Source: Syngnathus acus
Taxonomy: Eukaryota; Chordata; Actinopteri; Syngnathiformes; Syngnathidae
NCBI RefSeq assembly: GCF_901709675.1
Contig: NC_051089.1
Coordinates: 8,987,476-9,051,475, forward strand
Direction: 5' to 3'
Length of the DNA: 64,000 bases
Shown here one piece after another: positions 1 to 11,400 of the stretch. The notes under the pieces were generated by a model. The model did no database searches and was not told the DNA's origin. It saw only the letters and a program-made list of their open reading frames with translations. How positions within the stretch are numbered: the stretch's first letter is position 1; each line of letters starts with the position of its first letter. The translations under genes and the position numbers were made by a program.

Positions 1-1051
1 ATGCAGTTGAGCGAATCGAGGAGGAACCCTCGGATGGTGTTGATCTCCATCAGAGTCAGGTTGTCCAGCTGTGAAAGAGGAAAAGCAGACTGAGCTTCGT
101 TCTTGCCAGGGACCCCTGCCTCAAAATGCAAGTTATGTGCTGACCTTGGCATGAGCTTCCTGCTGACTGATGAAGCTGTCTGCAGACAGGCGAAGTTTCG
201 CAATGCGTGTGTCCCAGATATCTTTAACTAGCGTACGGATCTCATCTGCTTTAGGGATGTTGTCCGACGCACTGTGAATATCAGACAAACAAAAACACAA
301 TTGTGTTTGGAAGACTGCTACGAATCACCTGAAACATATATGTTGGCTGAATAAAATGGGTGGGGATGATTGTTTTCTGACTCACTGGTTGAGCAGCAAT
401 CTGGTCAGCTCCATGTAGTATGGACTGGGAACAGGTGTGAAGGCAGCCTCTTTCCTTTCAAGCTCTCTCATCGCCTCAAGTTTCTCTGCAATGTCAACCC
501 ATCATGGGAACGGCACATATACATTTACTGTGACAACATAGCAGGTGAGACTCAATCATTTAAACTAGGGACAAACTGAACAATTAAAAATAAAATGTAT
601 TCAACTCCATGGACGTATTTAAATGTTTTAAGAATACAGACGTTCATTCCCAGGCTTGTGTGTATTTTTCATTTTAAAATGGCTGGCACCGAATGAATTT
701 TTAATACCCATGGAACAGAATAATAGCTTTGACTTGAATTATAAAGGCCCACGGCAATATTTCATCTTACCAACATCCATCCATTCTGGAGGAACGACTC
801 TGCATTTTTGTCTCTGTTTGAGGTTTAGAGCCAGCCACACGGGGACATCCAGCGGCAAACCGGGATTAAAAGGTCCCAGGTCCCCCTGCGAGCATCAACG
901 CACTGCCATTGTTTTGACTAGTAATATCTAACAAGATGATCGTTAAGGTAACCGTACTCACCCCGATCAAATATAATTTGTCTAGATTAAAATTTGGTAT
1001 TATCTTCACCAACTCCTTCTCGGCGAGGAACTCGACCTCTGAAGGGTCCAT
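1..1051 (-). CDS. gins2: GINS complex subunit 2 (PSF2), 3' end outside window
   Basis: Subunit of the GINS tetramer (SLD5-PSF1-PSF2-PSF3), which with CDC45 and MCM2-7 forms the replicative CMG helicase in the nucleus. Five coding exons read on the minus strand: 962-1051, 771-885, 386-485, 145-271 and 1-68, all with GT-AG borders and consistent phases. The start [20 protein letters not shown] is nearly identical to vertebrate GINS2; later exons give [66 protein letters not shown] and [16 protein letters not shown]. About 166 codons are present; human GINS2 has 185, so roughly the last 20 residues and the stop lie to the left of position 1. The start ATG at 1051 sits in the context acaactATGG. 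Identification is firm; exon borders are inferred from splice signals and family alignment. Confidence 0.96.
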
Positions 1052-1300
1052 AGTTGTCTACGTAGAGAAGAACAGCATCCGAAAACTTTGCTAGCTTGTC
1101 ATTGCTAGCATCAACTTTCCCGCGCTGGCCGGAGACCGTCAACAAAAACATGGAGATGAAGAGCGGTGATTGGCTAAACGTTGCCATACGTATAGTAGTG
1201 ACAAACATAATTTCTAGATAGCGCCTCTTAAGGTTATTTGTACGTAGTTACCGCCGCCATATTGGATTTGGCAAACCAGCGCACTAAGGTTTGAATCGAA
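1052..1300 (-). promoter_or_regulatory. gins2 promoter region (E2F-type site, CCAAT box, YY1-like motif)
   Basis: Region upstream of the gins2 start. TTTCCCGCGC at 1116-1125 is a full E2F-type site about 70 bp from the ATG. ATTGG at 1169-1173 is a CCAAT box on the minus strand. CCGCCGCCATATTGG near 1251-1265 reads on the minus strand as an AATATGGCGGC YY1-like element. E2F control of GINS genes is known in vertebrates; occupancy here is inferred. The transcription start was not determined. Confidence 0.55.
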
Positions 1301-3442
1301 TCTCATAGAATTATCTAACCTTTTTTTGTATTGTATTACTTAAATAATCGACTGCCCTTGTAGTTTATACTGCAATAACTTACCGAATAAAATGAATCGA
1401 AATATCACAAATTCGTTCAAGCCCCCCTAAAAATCATCCCATTTTTTTCTTGTATTAAACTAGAAAATAATGTCACTTGTATTATTTAAAAGTTAAACTG
1501 ATGCGCATGCATTGAAGAAAAAAAAACATCAGTGACAGTTAAATATAAACAATTGCCGCTTTTAATTCAGGAAAATCAACATTACACTTAGTTTGGTTAT
1601 TATAGACACGGAGTAGATATTTAATAATGATATTCTAATACAATATTTGTCTTCACAGTCATCCTGATGCAGATGTGACACATCCAATGTGGCAGATAAG
1701 ATGACGTACCTACAAGCCTCTGGTCAGACATGAGAAGACACCACCAGATGTCAGTGTTGTGCAAGCTATGGCAAAGTAAGAGACAGGCCAAGGTAAGCTC
1801 GTTTATTTTGGGGAAATGGTTGGGCAGATTTTCACCACAGCCCACCCGTAGACATGCCTACGTTTATTAGTATTTCTTGGCTGTTTGAAACAAATTGTAT
1901 TCCTTGGGGTGGTGTTTATACTTAAAACTCGAGTATTTTTTAAATACTGTTTGATGAACTCAGTAGCAAGTCACTTACCAATCCATATTTAATCATCCAA
2001 AATATTAAATGTGAAATGAACTCTTTATTTTAAGCAACACAAATCAAAGCAAAACACATTCATTCCTACTAATAATTTTTAGAAGGAAGAATTAAGAGGG
2101 GTCTATTAAGCAACTATACATTAAGTAATAGGTAAGATAAAGCAAACAAAAGTTATATATTTCTATGATCTTGAGAAGAGTACGTAATAATTTTAAATAT
2201 ATCAGTGTAATTGCTGGTACTTGTATAAAAGAAAACAGTACAGTCATCACTTTAAAACATGTTTTAGAGGTGTAAAGACAACACAAAAAAATGGTAATCA
2301 TGTCAGTAGTAGTAATTTCCCACCAATCATTTCAATCAAATCATTTGCAATGGGTCCTTGAGACCCGACATAGGAGTTTTTACAAGCCATCAGTTAGCCA
2401 CCTTTTCTGACTTGCAACTACAATATGGTGTGGCAGTGAATTTAATTGCTTGACAGCAAGCAAATACTCAGTATCTTCAAAAAAACGTCTTCAAGATGAT
2501 TGACATTGAATTGTAGTTAGTTGACCATCAAACTAAACAGAAAACTACATGTTTACGGAGCCAAACCACATTATTTTTGCCTCACTAAATCCTGTGAGCT
2601 TAATGCTAACACGTAATGCAAAAACAACAGGGTAACAAATAGCATGTTATAACCCTTCGGCAACAGCTACTATATTTGAATAACAAATGTAGACAAACAA
2701 TATAACAATACACACTCATCTATTCTTTTCACTATGCAAAAAAAGACTAATATTACTGCATCTTCCTTATTCATCAGTGAAACTCTTCTGTGTGTCTTTA
2801 TCTGTATTATAATGTCTTCATGTGCCCAAGAGGTGCAGAAGTTCAAGCACAATGTCTACTGAATTGATGCAAAAAAGTGCCCAAAACAGTTTCATTCTTT
2901 ACAATCCATTTAATTATCTCACGGTTGTTTATTTTATAAAGTAAATTATTGAGTTGCTATTTTTCTTGTTTAAAAGACCTTCTTTTCTGAAATAGATTAG
3001 TAATAACATTTACATTCATTTCAATAGTTAAAGATGATTTGAGTACAAATGTTTTGCGTCACCGAACAAATGAAATTCGTATGTTGAGGCACCGCTGTAT
3101 TAGGGGTTTTACCTCAGTATGGCTACTTCAGAAGAACAAACTCGATCAAATATTTTCTAAGTTTAATTAATAATTTTAGCACTATGAATAAAGACACATC
3201 ATTCTCATTCTACAAAAAATGCATTGAGCCACATTATGTCTGCAATGCCTGCGCAAAGTGCACAATCAGGTGCTTGCCCTTGAGATCGGTTGGCCTAATA
3301 AAAGGTCGGTCTTCCACATATTCTGGACAGTACCAAAACCTCAAGTGGAACCGGGACTGGGTTGAGCATCGTGTGCTCCTGTGCCACAAGTAGCAATGGC
3401 AGCCATCTCCATGCGCTTGTTAAGCCTGCACGGCCGACGGTC
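1301..3442. other. Intergenic DNA, probably including the emc8 3' UTR
   Basis: AT-rich sequence between the gins2 promoter and the emc8 stop codon. No coding gene recognised. Reverse-strand AATAAA hexamers occur at 2928-2933 and 2024-2029 and are candidate emc8 polyadenylation signals, so emc8 3' UTR may occupy up to 1.4 kb. Human C16orf74 lies between GINS2 and EMC8, but nothing resembling it is visible here. Confidence 0.5.
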
Positions 3443-4924
3443 TCAACACAAGTCCAGGACAGACTTGTTAATGACCGGGTTGGTCCAGTCGTTCCTGAGG
3501 TCGTCCAAATGATTGTCAAAGTCAATCAAGTTCTCGTAGGCCCTTCCCTCTAGAAGAGCTGACGTGATCTTTTGCGCTTCGCTCCAGTCCTCGAAGGAGT
3601 CGCTGGAAAAGTGAGCAAACAGGGTTAGTTATCATTTGAAGCATTATTTGATTTGAATGCCGAATGAATGAAGTACAGGAGACACTTACATATTGACATC
3701 CCTACTTTTCCACTTATTTTCATGAAGATCATAAATGAGCACAATGGGCTCACGGCAGCTCATTTTTAATCTGCTGCTGTCCACCTGAGAATAAACACCA
3801 AAGTTGCAGTGGATTTAAAAATTTTACACATCCCTGTTCAACTGCCAGCTTTATCTGATATTAAAAGATGTAACCTAAGTAAGTTGTTTTAAAAAAAATC
3901 CATTATTGATGTGATCTATAACCTGTACAACTCAATTAAGAAAAAAAAATATATATTATATTATATATTCATTTACCATAACAATTGCAGCTTCACTGAA
4001 GCATTCCGAAATCCTTGCTGCCACTTTTTCCGCAACTTGGTTGGGTCTGCAAAGGAGAAGATGAAAAACTATAAAAGTAGTGCATGTGTTTTACGTAGAT
4101 ATTAAAAAGAAGGGGTTCAATACCTTGAATCCTTTGTGCGTTCATTTGCTTGATAGTATCCGACGATGACATAATTGTTTTCTTTACACCAAGTGTCAAT
4201 CTGAGAAGAACAGACATCGAGGGGTTGGTTAACAAGAATAATATAACTTTTTTTTTTTTTGCTTTCCAGAAGCATGTGTGACGTCTTGTGAAATGTCCTA
4301 TAGCATTAATCCTCAAATCTTAAAATCATTGGGTGGCATATTGTGGTAGGCAAAAGAATCACTGAATTAAATGTTCAAACTGTGCATGTTACAGTGGCTT
4401 CATCCATCCATCCATCATCTACCACTTCGGGGGTCAGCAAGAAAGCCCAAAGTTCCCTCTCTCCAGCCACTTCTTCCAGCGCTTCCCAGGCTAGCCGGGA
4501 GACATAGTCTCGTCAGTGTAAACTGCCCATGGGTCTCCTGCCGATGAAACATGCCCGGAACACCTTACAAGGGAAGGCGCCTCATCAGATGCCCGAGCCA
4601 CCTCATCTGGCTCATCTCAAGGCGGAGGAGCAGTGGCTCAAATATTCATTTAGGACAGGCGTCAAAAAGACAAGTACCTGGGTGTAGAGTGACAGGAAAA
4701 AAAGGACTCACCAGTGTTAAAGCAACTTCTAGCATTGGTGCAAGAGCCAGAGTGCCATGGAAGAGTGGCACGCAGTCCACACACAAGACTGGATCTTGGC
4801 AACTGTCTTTCTTTCTCTCTTTGTCTTTTTCTGCAACCAACAACCCGTTGACGGCGCTGTGCGGATACTTGGCGGCGTGCAGTAGCATTTTACAGTAAGC
4901 TTGACTAGTCAGCTGAATAGGCAT
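3443..4924 (-). CDS. emc8: ER membrane protein complex subunit 8
   Basis: Cytosolic subunit of the ER membrane protein complex, an insertase for tail-anchored and multipass membrane proteins. It is a catalytically dead MPN-fold protein (UPF0172 family, formerly COX4NB). Coding exons on the minus strand: 4712-4924, 4124-4200, 3977-4046, 3690-3784 and 3443-3602, all with GT-AG borders and matching phases. They give 204 residues against about 210 in human. Exon 1 encodes [18 protein letters not shown] and [19 protein letters not shown]; exon 2 encodes [12 protein letters not shown]; exon 3 [16 protein letters not shown]; exon 5 [16 protein letters not shown] and ends with VLDLC. The gene is head-to-head with cox4i1, as in other vertebrates, which favours EMC8 over its paralogue EMC9. 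Intron 1 holds an RTE LINE remnant. Confidence 0.95.
4400..4645 (-). mobile_element. RTE-type LINE fragment in emc8 intron 1
   Basis: Degenerate match, recognised from memory, to the C-terminal end of the reverse-transcriptase ORF of a very common fish RTE-clade retrotransposon. On the minus strand one can still read pieces of the typical region: a Gln-Met-Arg-Trp-Leu-Gly-His-Leu stretch around 4590-4610, and an arginine-rich stretch followed by Asp-Tyr-Val-Ser-Arg-Leu near 4490-4510. Frameshifts separate them. A CATC tetranucleotide run at 4399-4414 marks one edge. Dead relic. Confidence 0.65.
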
Positions 4925-5330
4925 GATCGTGGAGGAATTGGACAGGCTCTCGTACTAAAAGACGTAAAAATACTTCTGACAAGTTAGCTAATTATATCGC
5001 ATAGTAGAAAAGTAGCACACCATACGGTTAAGTTTCTATATAAGCGTAACATTTAAATTCTGCCAAAACAAAGGGATGCCGTTTATATCAATCGGAAATG
5101 ATTCAGTTTGAAACAAGGTAGACAAGTAAGCTAAGAGTACACTTGATCTTATGATACGTCCTCCGAGCACACTGCTGGTTGTCAAAAACCGGTGCGGCCG
5201 TTAACCAAAACGATGTACCGTAAAACGACGTTATCGTCGTAAACGGCGAAATGCTTTTTGACCAACTAACTACTTCCGGTCGATTGCACTTCCTTTGAGG
5301 AGATCGGTGCGCGGCTGCAAGGATAGTCCC
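4925..5330. promoter_or_regulatory. Bidirectional emc8/cox4i1 promoter and cox4i1 5' non-coding exon
   Basis: The emc8 ATG (4924, minus) and the putative non-coding first exon of cox4i1, ending at a good donor gtaagaat at 5331, are only about 0.4 kb apart, so the promoter must be shared or overlapping. ACTTCCGG at 5272-5279 and ACTTCCT at 5288-5294 are ETS/GABP (NRF-2) sites, a class known to drive COX4I1 in mammals. The stretch 5190-5260 is CpG-rich and contains the hairpin ACGACG-TTAT-CGTCGT at 5225-5240. No TATA box is evident. Confidence 0.6.
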
Positions 5331-6230
5331 GTAAGAATTTTATTCACATCTTTCTTGTTTCTTGCCTGTTCATGTTCACTTTTTAAAACGTTTCATTTAA
5401 TCAATGTTCATTTTTTAAATGTACAGACTGTGCTTACTTGTGTTGCCACTTTTGGCTGCTCTTGGCAACAGCACACGGGTGACTTTGTCAAAGCCCGTTG
5501 AAGCTAGCGCGAGCTGTTAGCATTTAGCAGCGACGTTTGACGTGGTGCAACCGTCCTGTTTTCAGGTTTTACCCCCATTGCCTCGTGCGAAGACACTTTC
5601 TACCAAGGAATTGAGTTCCGCATCATACATTATGTTGTATTACACAATCAATTGCAAAACCAATGTTATTCAAAGAAGCCGCGGCGCTTTGACCTTGCCT
5701 GTGCGGCTAATGCTAACGTTAGCCAGACATCACGGCTATAACCTAAATATTTAAAATCAGCATTTGGTTGTTATTGTCACCAAATTTGTATTTAAAGGTT
5801 GAGTTAGAATATCGGCGAGATACCATAATGATACGATTGCCACTTTTTTAATGCACTTGAGGTAATCCTGCTGTTTACATGGAGGCGTCACTTCAAAGGG
5901 TACAACTGAGACATTTATTTGAAGTCGTCTCTAACAATTTGTATAATTATGATCAGCCGAATGAAAACTATTGTGTTTCTCTAGTATTTTTCTTAAAACT
6001 CATATTTCATCTACGAGTTGTTTTGTTGCAGAGTGGGTGTCAATCAAGGACATCATTACTTTGTCAATATTCATGTCTTGATTTCATATTATTGCGAGTG
6101 CACTTAATGTGGAGGTTGCGTTTAAGTGTTTGCCCCTGAAGTGTCTTAATATTTACATGTTGTTTACATAATGTTTGCATATCAACCATGACATGTATGA
6201 GTAATGTACGTTGTATTTCTATTCCGCAGA

Positions 6231-7771
6231 ATGCTGGCAACCAGAGCCCTGAGTCTTGTTGGCAAACGTGCCATTTCTACATCTGTTTGCTTACGCGGCA
6301 GTCATGGTGATTATCGCATATGATATTGTATATCACTTATTGTTAGCCAATAGTGTATTTGAACATTTGGCAAAAACAAGTGACAACAAATACAAACGGC
6401 AAGAATGGTCAAGTTGTTTCAACCTTTAATATGCTGTGAATGACTGACAATCATCACAAAGGAAAAACCAAGAGTATTAGCAAACATGTTGATACATTTT
6501 CATTCTGACAGTAAGTTAAACGTGTGGTATTATGCTAGCGTTAGATCTGTGTCGTTTAAAATAACAAATTTAATCATCTAAATCATCTCTCATTTTGAGT
6601 TAATTCATACAATTTCATTTCATTGTGACCTGTGCGGTAGAGTATTTGATGCACTATGAGCACACCTTCCAATAAACACTGCCTTAATTGCTGGGGGTTT
6701 TTGTCCACTTGGGGAAAAAAACAAGTAAATACTACATCTCTTTTGGTAAAGTTTTTATTGCGACATTAAACACATTTTTGATTGGAGGTGTCTAAACAGA
6801 AATTTACAGAAGATGTTTTATTATACAGTCCATTTCTTAAATCTCCATGACTTTAAGGATTTTGTGTTCATTCCAGCAGGTGTCGCAAAAGTGGAGAGCT
6901 ACACTCTCCCTGCCTACTTTGACACGCGGGAGAACCCCCTTCCCGATGTCAACTATGTGCAGGAACTGAGCACAGAGCAGCAGTCGCTCAAGGAGAAGGA
7001 GAAAGGCTTATGGACCGACCTCTCCAATGAGGAGAAGATCGGATGTAAGATTTTGCATCACCGTTTATACCTTGGCCTGACACACTTGAAACCAATCAAA
7101 TGTTGCGTTCATGCATATTAATATTTCATTCAATTGCTCCCCATTCAGTGTATCGCATAAGCTTCAAGCAGAGCTTTGCTGAGATGAACCAGGCATCGTC
7201 TCAGTGGAAGACTGTGGTTGGTGGGATCTTTTTCTTCTTTGGCCTCACTGGGCTTGTGGTGTTCTGGCAGAGGAAGCATGGTAAGTGGTAAACATTCTAA
7301 CTAGAATAATACAGTGTTGTGTTTTCTAAAATTCAAAGAATATACAGTAGAACCTCGGTTAACGGTAAGTTTTCATGTTTAAATGTTTTTTTTTTTTTTT
7401 TTTTTTTTTTTTAGTTTTTATGTGTATTTGATGCAATTTGTACTGTATTATAACTGTTCTCATCTATTTTCTAATTTTATTTCAATTTCAATTTCCTTTA
7501 TTATTTCCTATGGGGACCATTGTTTTTCAGATAGGGACCGACTTGACGGAACGGATTGTGTTTGTTAACCGAGGTGCCACTGTAATATTGATAATTACAC
7601 AGTTGTTTATAAGTCACTTTTTGTGTGTTTTCAGTGTATGGACCAGTTCCTCACACATTTGAGCTTGAGTTCAAGGAGAAAGAGCTGCAAAGGATGCTGG
7701 ACATGAGAATGAACCCTGTGGAAGGCTTGTCATCAAAGTGGGACTACGAAAACAACCAGTGGAAGAAGTAA
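6231..7771 (+). CDS. cox4i1: Cytochrome c oxidase subunit 4 isoform 1, mitochondrial
   Basis: Nuclear-encoded, single-pass subunit of respiratory complex IV in the inner mitochondrial membrane; it stabilises the core and binds regulatory ATP. Coding exons: 6231-6306, 6880-7044, 7149-7280 and 7635-7771, all GT-AG, total 169 codons plus stop, the same length as human COX4I1. The N-terminus [20 protein letters not shown] is a typical presequence, with positive charges and no acids. Exon 4 holds the membrane segment: [20 protein letters not shown] followed by WQRK. The C-terminus has [25 protein letters not shown] and [13 protein letters not shown], as in the family. The ATG is one base into its exon, behind a 5' non-coding exon near 5281-5330. 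The acceptor before exon 6880 is a CAGCAG tandem (6874-6879), so an alternative form with one extra alanine is possible. Polyadenylation signal AATAAA at 7929-7934. Confidence 0.96.
7345..7582. mobile_element. Tc1/mariner-type MITE in the last cox4i1 intron
   Basis: A 238-bp element with inverted ends: CAGTAGAACCTCGGTTAAC at 7345-7363 and its imperfect reverse complement GTTAACCGAGGTGCCACTG at 7564-7582. It is flanked by TA on both sides (7343-7344 and 7583-7584), the target duplication of Tc1/mariner transposons, and its ends begin CAGT as is usual there. It has no transposase frame and contains a T-run at 7386-7412. Non-autonomous. Confidence 0.75.
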
Positions 7772-8220
7772 AGAGCAACCAGACCATGTCTCACATTCGA
7801 AATCAAAAGCAGACCAATGGAAAGATCCACTAATGCCTGCATTACTGTATTGATTATCCATCCACATTACCTCAGTGTGTGGTCATTGTGGAAGACCTCT
7901 TCCTCCTATGTTCATTGTATAGTACAGAAATAAAATAAATCTAAAAATATGAATCCACATTGTATGTGTCTGGGGGGGTTATGGACAAAGCATTTTGTGA
8001 AAACATACAATCGTAAATCTCAGTGCATTTTCGGCTATCTTTGCCAAATCTTTGTTGTATACTGCAAAAACGTGCCCATGTGCACCAAAGCTGGCCTGCT
8101 ATGCAATATTAATTTTGAGTATTTTTCTTACATCACATTCATAACCAGTCAGTAATACCTTACAATTGGAAGTAGAACCCACGCAAATAACACCGTTCTA
8201 TTAACTCGCTTGTTTTAAAC
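7772..8220. other. cox4i1 3' UTR and intergenic spacer
   Basis: The cox4i1 3' UTR probably ends shortly after AATAAA at 7929-7934. The rest, up to the dusp22 promoter, shows no gene or recognisable repeat. Confidence 0.5.
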
Positions 8221-8479
8221 GTACGGCTGTTCCTTCCTGTGACGTCACTTACCGGATGGACTACTTAGTTCACGTCAAAACAATCCCGGAAGTCGACGTT
8301 TCACATTGTAAGGCAAGAGTGCAAGCTTATTTCTCCTTCAGCTTTTGTAACTTATTTGCTTCGTTTACCCGTAAATGCATGTAATTTAATAATTCGAAAA
8401 TTTACCCAGCCTTGTATTTTAGAGCCACAGTCCGATCGTGCCACTTTCGGATAATCACCATACACAAGGACTAGCCGCC
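8221..8479 (+). promoter_or_regulatory. dusp22-like gene promoter (CRE and ETS sites)
   Basis: A perfect CRE, TGACGTCA, at 8240-8247; ETS-type sites TTCCTTCC at 8230-8237 and CCGGAAGT at 8286-8293. These lie 190-240 bp upstream of a start codon in an excellent Kozak context (gccgccATGG at 8474-8483). Sites are seen directly; function is inferred. Confidence 0.5.
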
Positions 8480-11400
8480 ATGGGCAATGGAATGAATAAG
8501 GTACTAAAGTGTTTGTCATGCTTTGCTCTTGCGGGCGAAGTGTTAAATTTGTCTTCCATTTCGTGTTGACGATTGAGAGATTATATGTTCGAGCGCAAGG
8601 TTGACTTGTTACACATGCTAAGTACTGCAATGTGATGCATTTATGGTACATCCGTTAAGGTTGCAGAGTGCAAAAATACGCGTGACAAGTCACCAAAACT
8701 TTTCATTCGAGATTCAAGTGTAGAGATTAGCGAATGCTAATGGTTTTGCTATTGGTTTCATTGCTATACGCAACAAGATAAGCAAAAACACCCTGTGCAT
8801 GAGTCAGGTTTGCCTTACATTTCATTCGCACAAGAGCAATTTGAAAAGCAATTCCAGTTTAGGTTGCTAGTTTAAATGAAGAAATTAAGTAAATCACTGA
8901 CATGTTTGGTATATGCAGAATCAGATCAACTTTGTTTTCACTCAATTTCACTTAGGTTAACATGCTGTGGCCACCATCTGACCTCTGACTCTTGAATGAT
9001 GACTCAAATGGGGGTCAAATCAATATTAGACATCTGTTTTCTGTGAACCTGCTGATTTTACTTTAATTTGTATTGATAGTATTTTATTTCATCCATTGCG
9101 GTACATTTATCATGCACAGATCTGTTGTGTTTAACTTTGAATTGCATTATTTTTTCTTTTGACCATTATGTACCTGGAGAGGTAATTATTTTTTGAGGTG
9201 GTACTTGTAAAAAGTTTGAACACCATTGTTTTGGAGTCTGTCCAGTGTCTTTGCCTCTCATCACTCCTTGAGGATGACACTTCAGCGCTTCAGGCCTTGT
9301 ATGTCCCTGGGGGGGTAGTTGCCTTTCCTGTGCTTGGTTCTTAAGCTTTAAGCCTCAAATCCAATCAGGCTCAGCTTGGAACGTTTGTTCCTTTTTAGGG
9401 GAACCATTTGAAGCCTGACTATCATGCAGAGACTAAGAAGAGTACAACATGTCTGTGACTTGTGCTTCACAGGTTGTTGATGGCCTGTACCTTGGGAATA
9501 TAAGAGGTAAGAAAGACGTCCTTGTCTTGTCATTTATTTTGTCCTTTTGCGGGATTTAACTTTATTTCTTTTATAAATGTGAAGAATAATATGAACGTTT
9601 TTGCAATGTTTTCTACTAATGAACATTTTATTCAGTTTGCACAAGTTATTCTCAATTCATAGACCCAATTTTAACATGAAATGTTGTGAGGGTGGTTTCT
9701 GCTGGAAACAAAAAAAGCAGCAGTACCAAGATGAATATAATTTGGATTCCTTTGTTTGAGAGCGGAAAATGTGTATTTAATTGTTCCTTATGTTCGTGGC
9801 TTATTCAATAAGAAGGATTTCCATTGAAAGTCAGGTGTTGTGACTCAATCATGGTGTGAGCAACTCCCTTCCCCTGTATTTGATCTAGATGCAGAAAACC
9901 GCCAAAGCCTATCACAGAATGGCATCACCCACATCCTCTCTGTGTACAACAATGCCCGGCCCGTATTTGAGGTTAGTGAAATACAAGTATCATCATCTCC
10001 AAAACACTTGCTGAACCAAATACATTCAACACAATACAACTTCCAAAAGTCTGAGGTTTCTTTAACCAGCAGAGGGAAGTGTTGAGCTGTAGATGGTGCA
10101 AGAGTGTACTCATAGTGCATATGTGCACAGCTAATATGTTATTGTATGTCATCATATATTGATATAACATAGTCAATCCATCATTTAAATTTCTTTTACA
10201 TTTGACTTTTTGTTGACACTATTAGATGGGTGTCGTTTAACAGTGATGATTATTTTGTTGGCGTGGAACTGTATTGCATATTACTGAAAGCCGTTTGTAA
10301 TAATTTGGTTATTTCGCAAAAGCAGAATTTCTTGCGCAACCTTTTGTATGACGTTCAGGTGGTGAGTGTACCTAAGAAACTAAAAGTAATAGACAACCAC
10401 AATATAGCTCAGACACAGACTTGGTTTGCTTATTTCATCTGAGAAAGTTCATTTTTGACAAATAAATCTTTAAAACAGAAGTAGAACATAACATTTCTGG
10501 CCTATATTGTGAGCTTGGGTGTCATCTATGAAGATGTCTTGCGCGAAGGTATTAACCTTTGAAAACAAAAAAATTTTCAGCCTACCATATGAATAAGATG
10601 TCTTCTCAGAAAATGCATTACTTTTATGGTTCCTATTCATCTACGGTAGGTTATGTTGGACAAGGTTTGATATGTTGTCATAATAATAATAGTACATTTA
10701 ATCATACAATAACACACATACGCAACAGGCAGTATTTGTTTTACAAAAACTTGTTCTGGGTGTTACAACTGCACTGACGTGTAACGTATTTTTCTCATGG
10801 TGATGATTTGCAGGACAAGACTTACCTTTGTATTCACGCAGCAGATGCCTCTAGCCAGAATCTGTGAGTAGAAAGCACGCACAATCAACTCTTCTTCTAA
10901 CGTTTTCCTCATATTTAAAAGTACCTTAGATGGATAGGTTAGGCAAAGAGGTTTGATTTTATTTATTCTCATTTAATTGTTTAATTTTATTTATTTTTTA
11001 AAGTATTTTATTTTTTCCTTACTTAATAACTTGCCTATTGTCAACAAATCATTCTATGAGTTGGCCAAATCTGATTACATAAAAAAAGTACTCCTGTTAT
11101 TCACCACTGTATTTTTTTTTTTGTGATTGTCTACCAATGTTTCGAACAGAGCTTGATGGTGTAATTCCATTTGTCACTTTATTCATGTCGAAAGCATCAT
11201 GAGCTGGCCCTCCACCCTTGCAGTAGTCCCATGAGTCACCGTGTTTATATTCATCTCCACGTAGGTTCTGTTAATGCAACTCTCACTTGACTCATGTTGG
11301 ACCGAACGCACAGCACAAGCCCCGCCTTCCAGTTTGCTTTGAACTCCGGGCTCAACTGATCGACCCGATTTTGCAGACCTCAGAGCCCAACTGGGTTTAT

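Noticed and set aside
987-1208. 73-codon minus-strand frame overlapping the gins2 start
   Set aside because: It is out of phase with gins2, which starts at 1051 and matches the family from its first residue; at most an upstream frame in the 5' UTR.
1301-3442. An orthologue of C16orf74 between gins2 and emc8
   Set aside because: No frame resembling it; frames here are short and low in coding signal.
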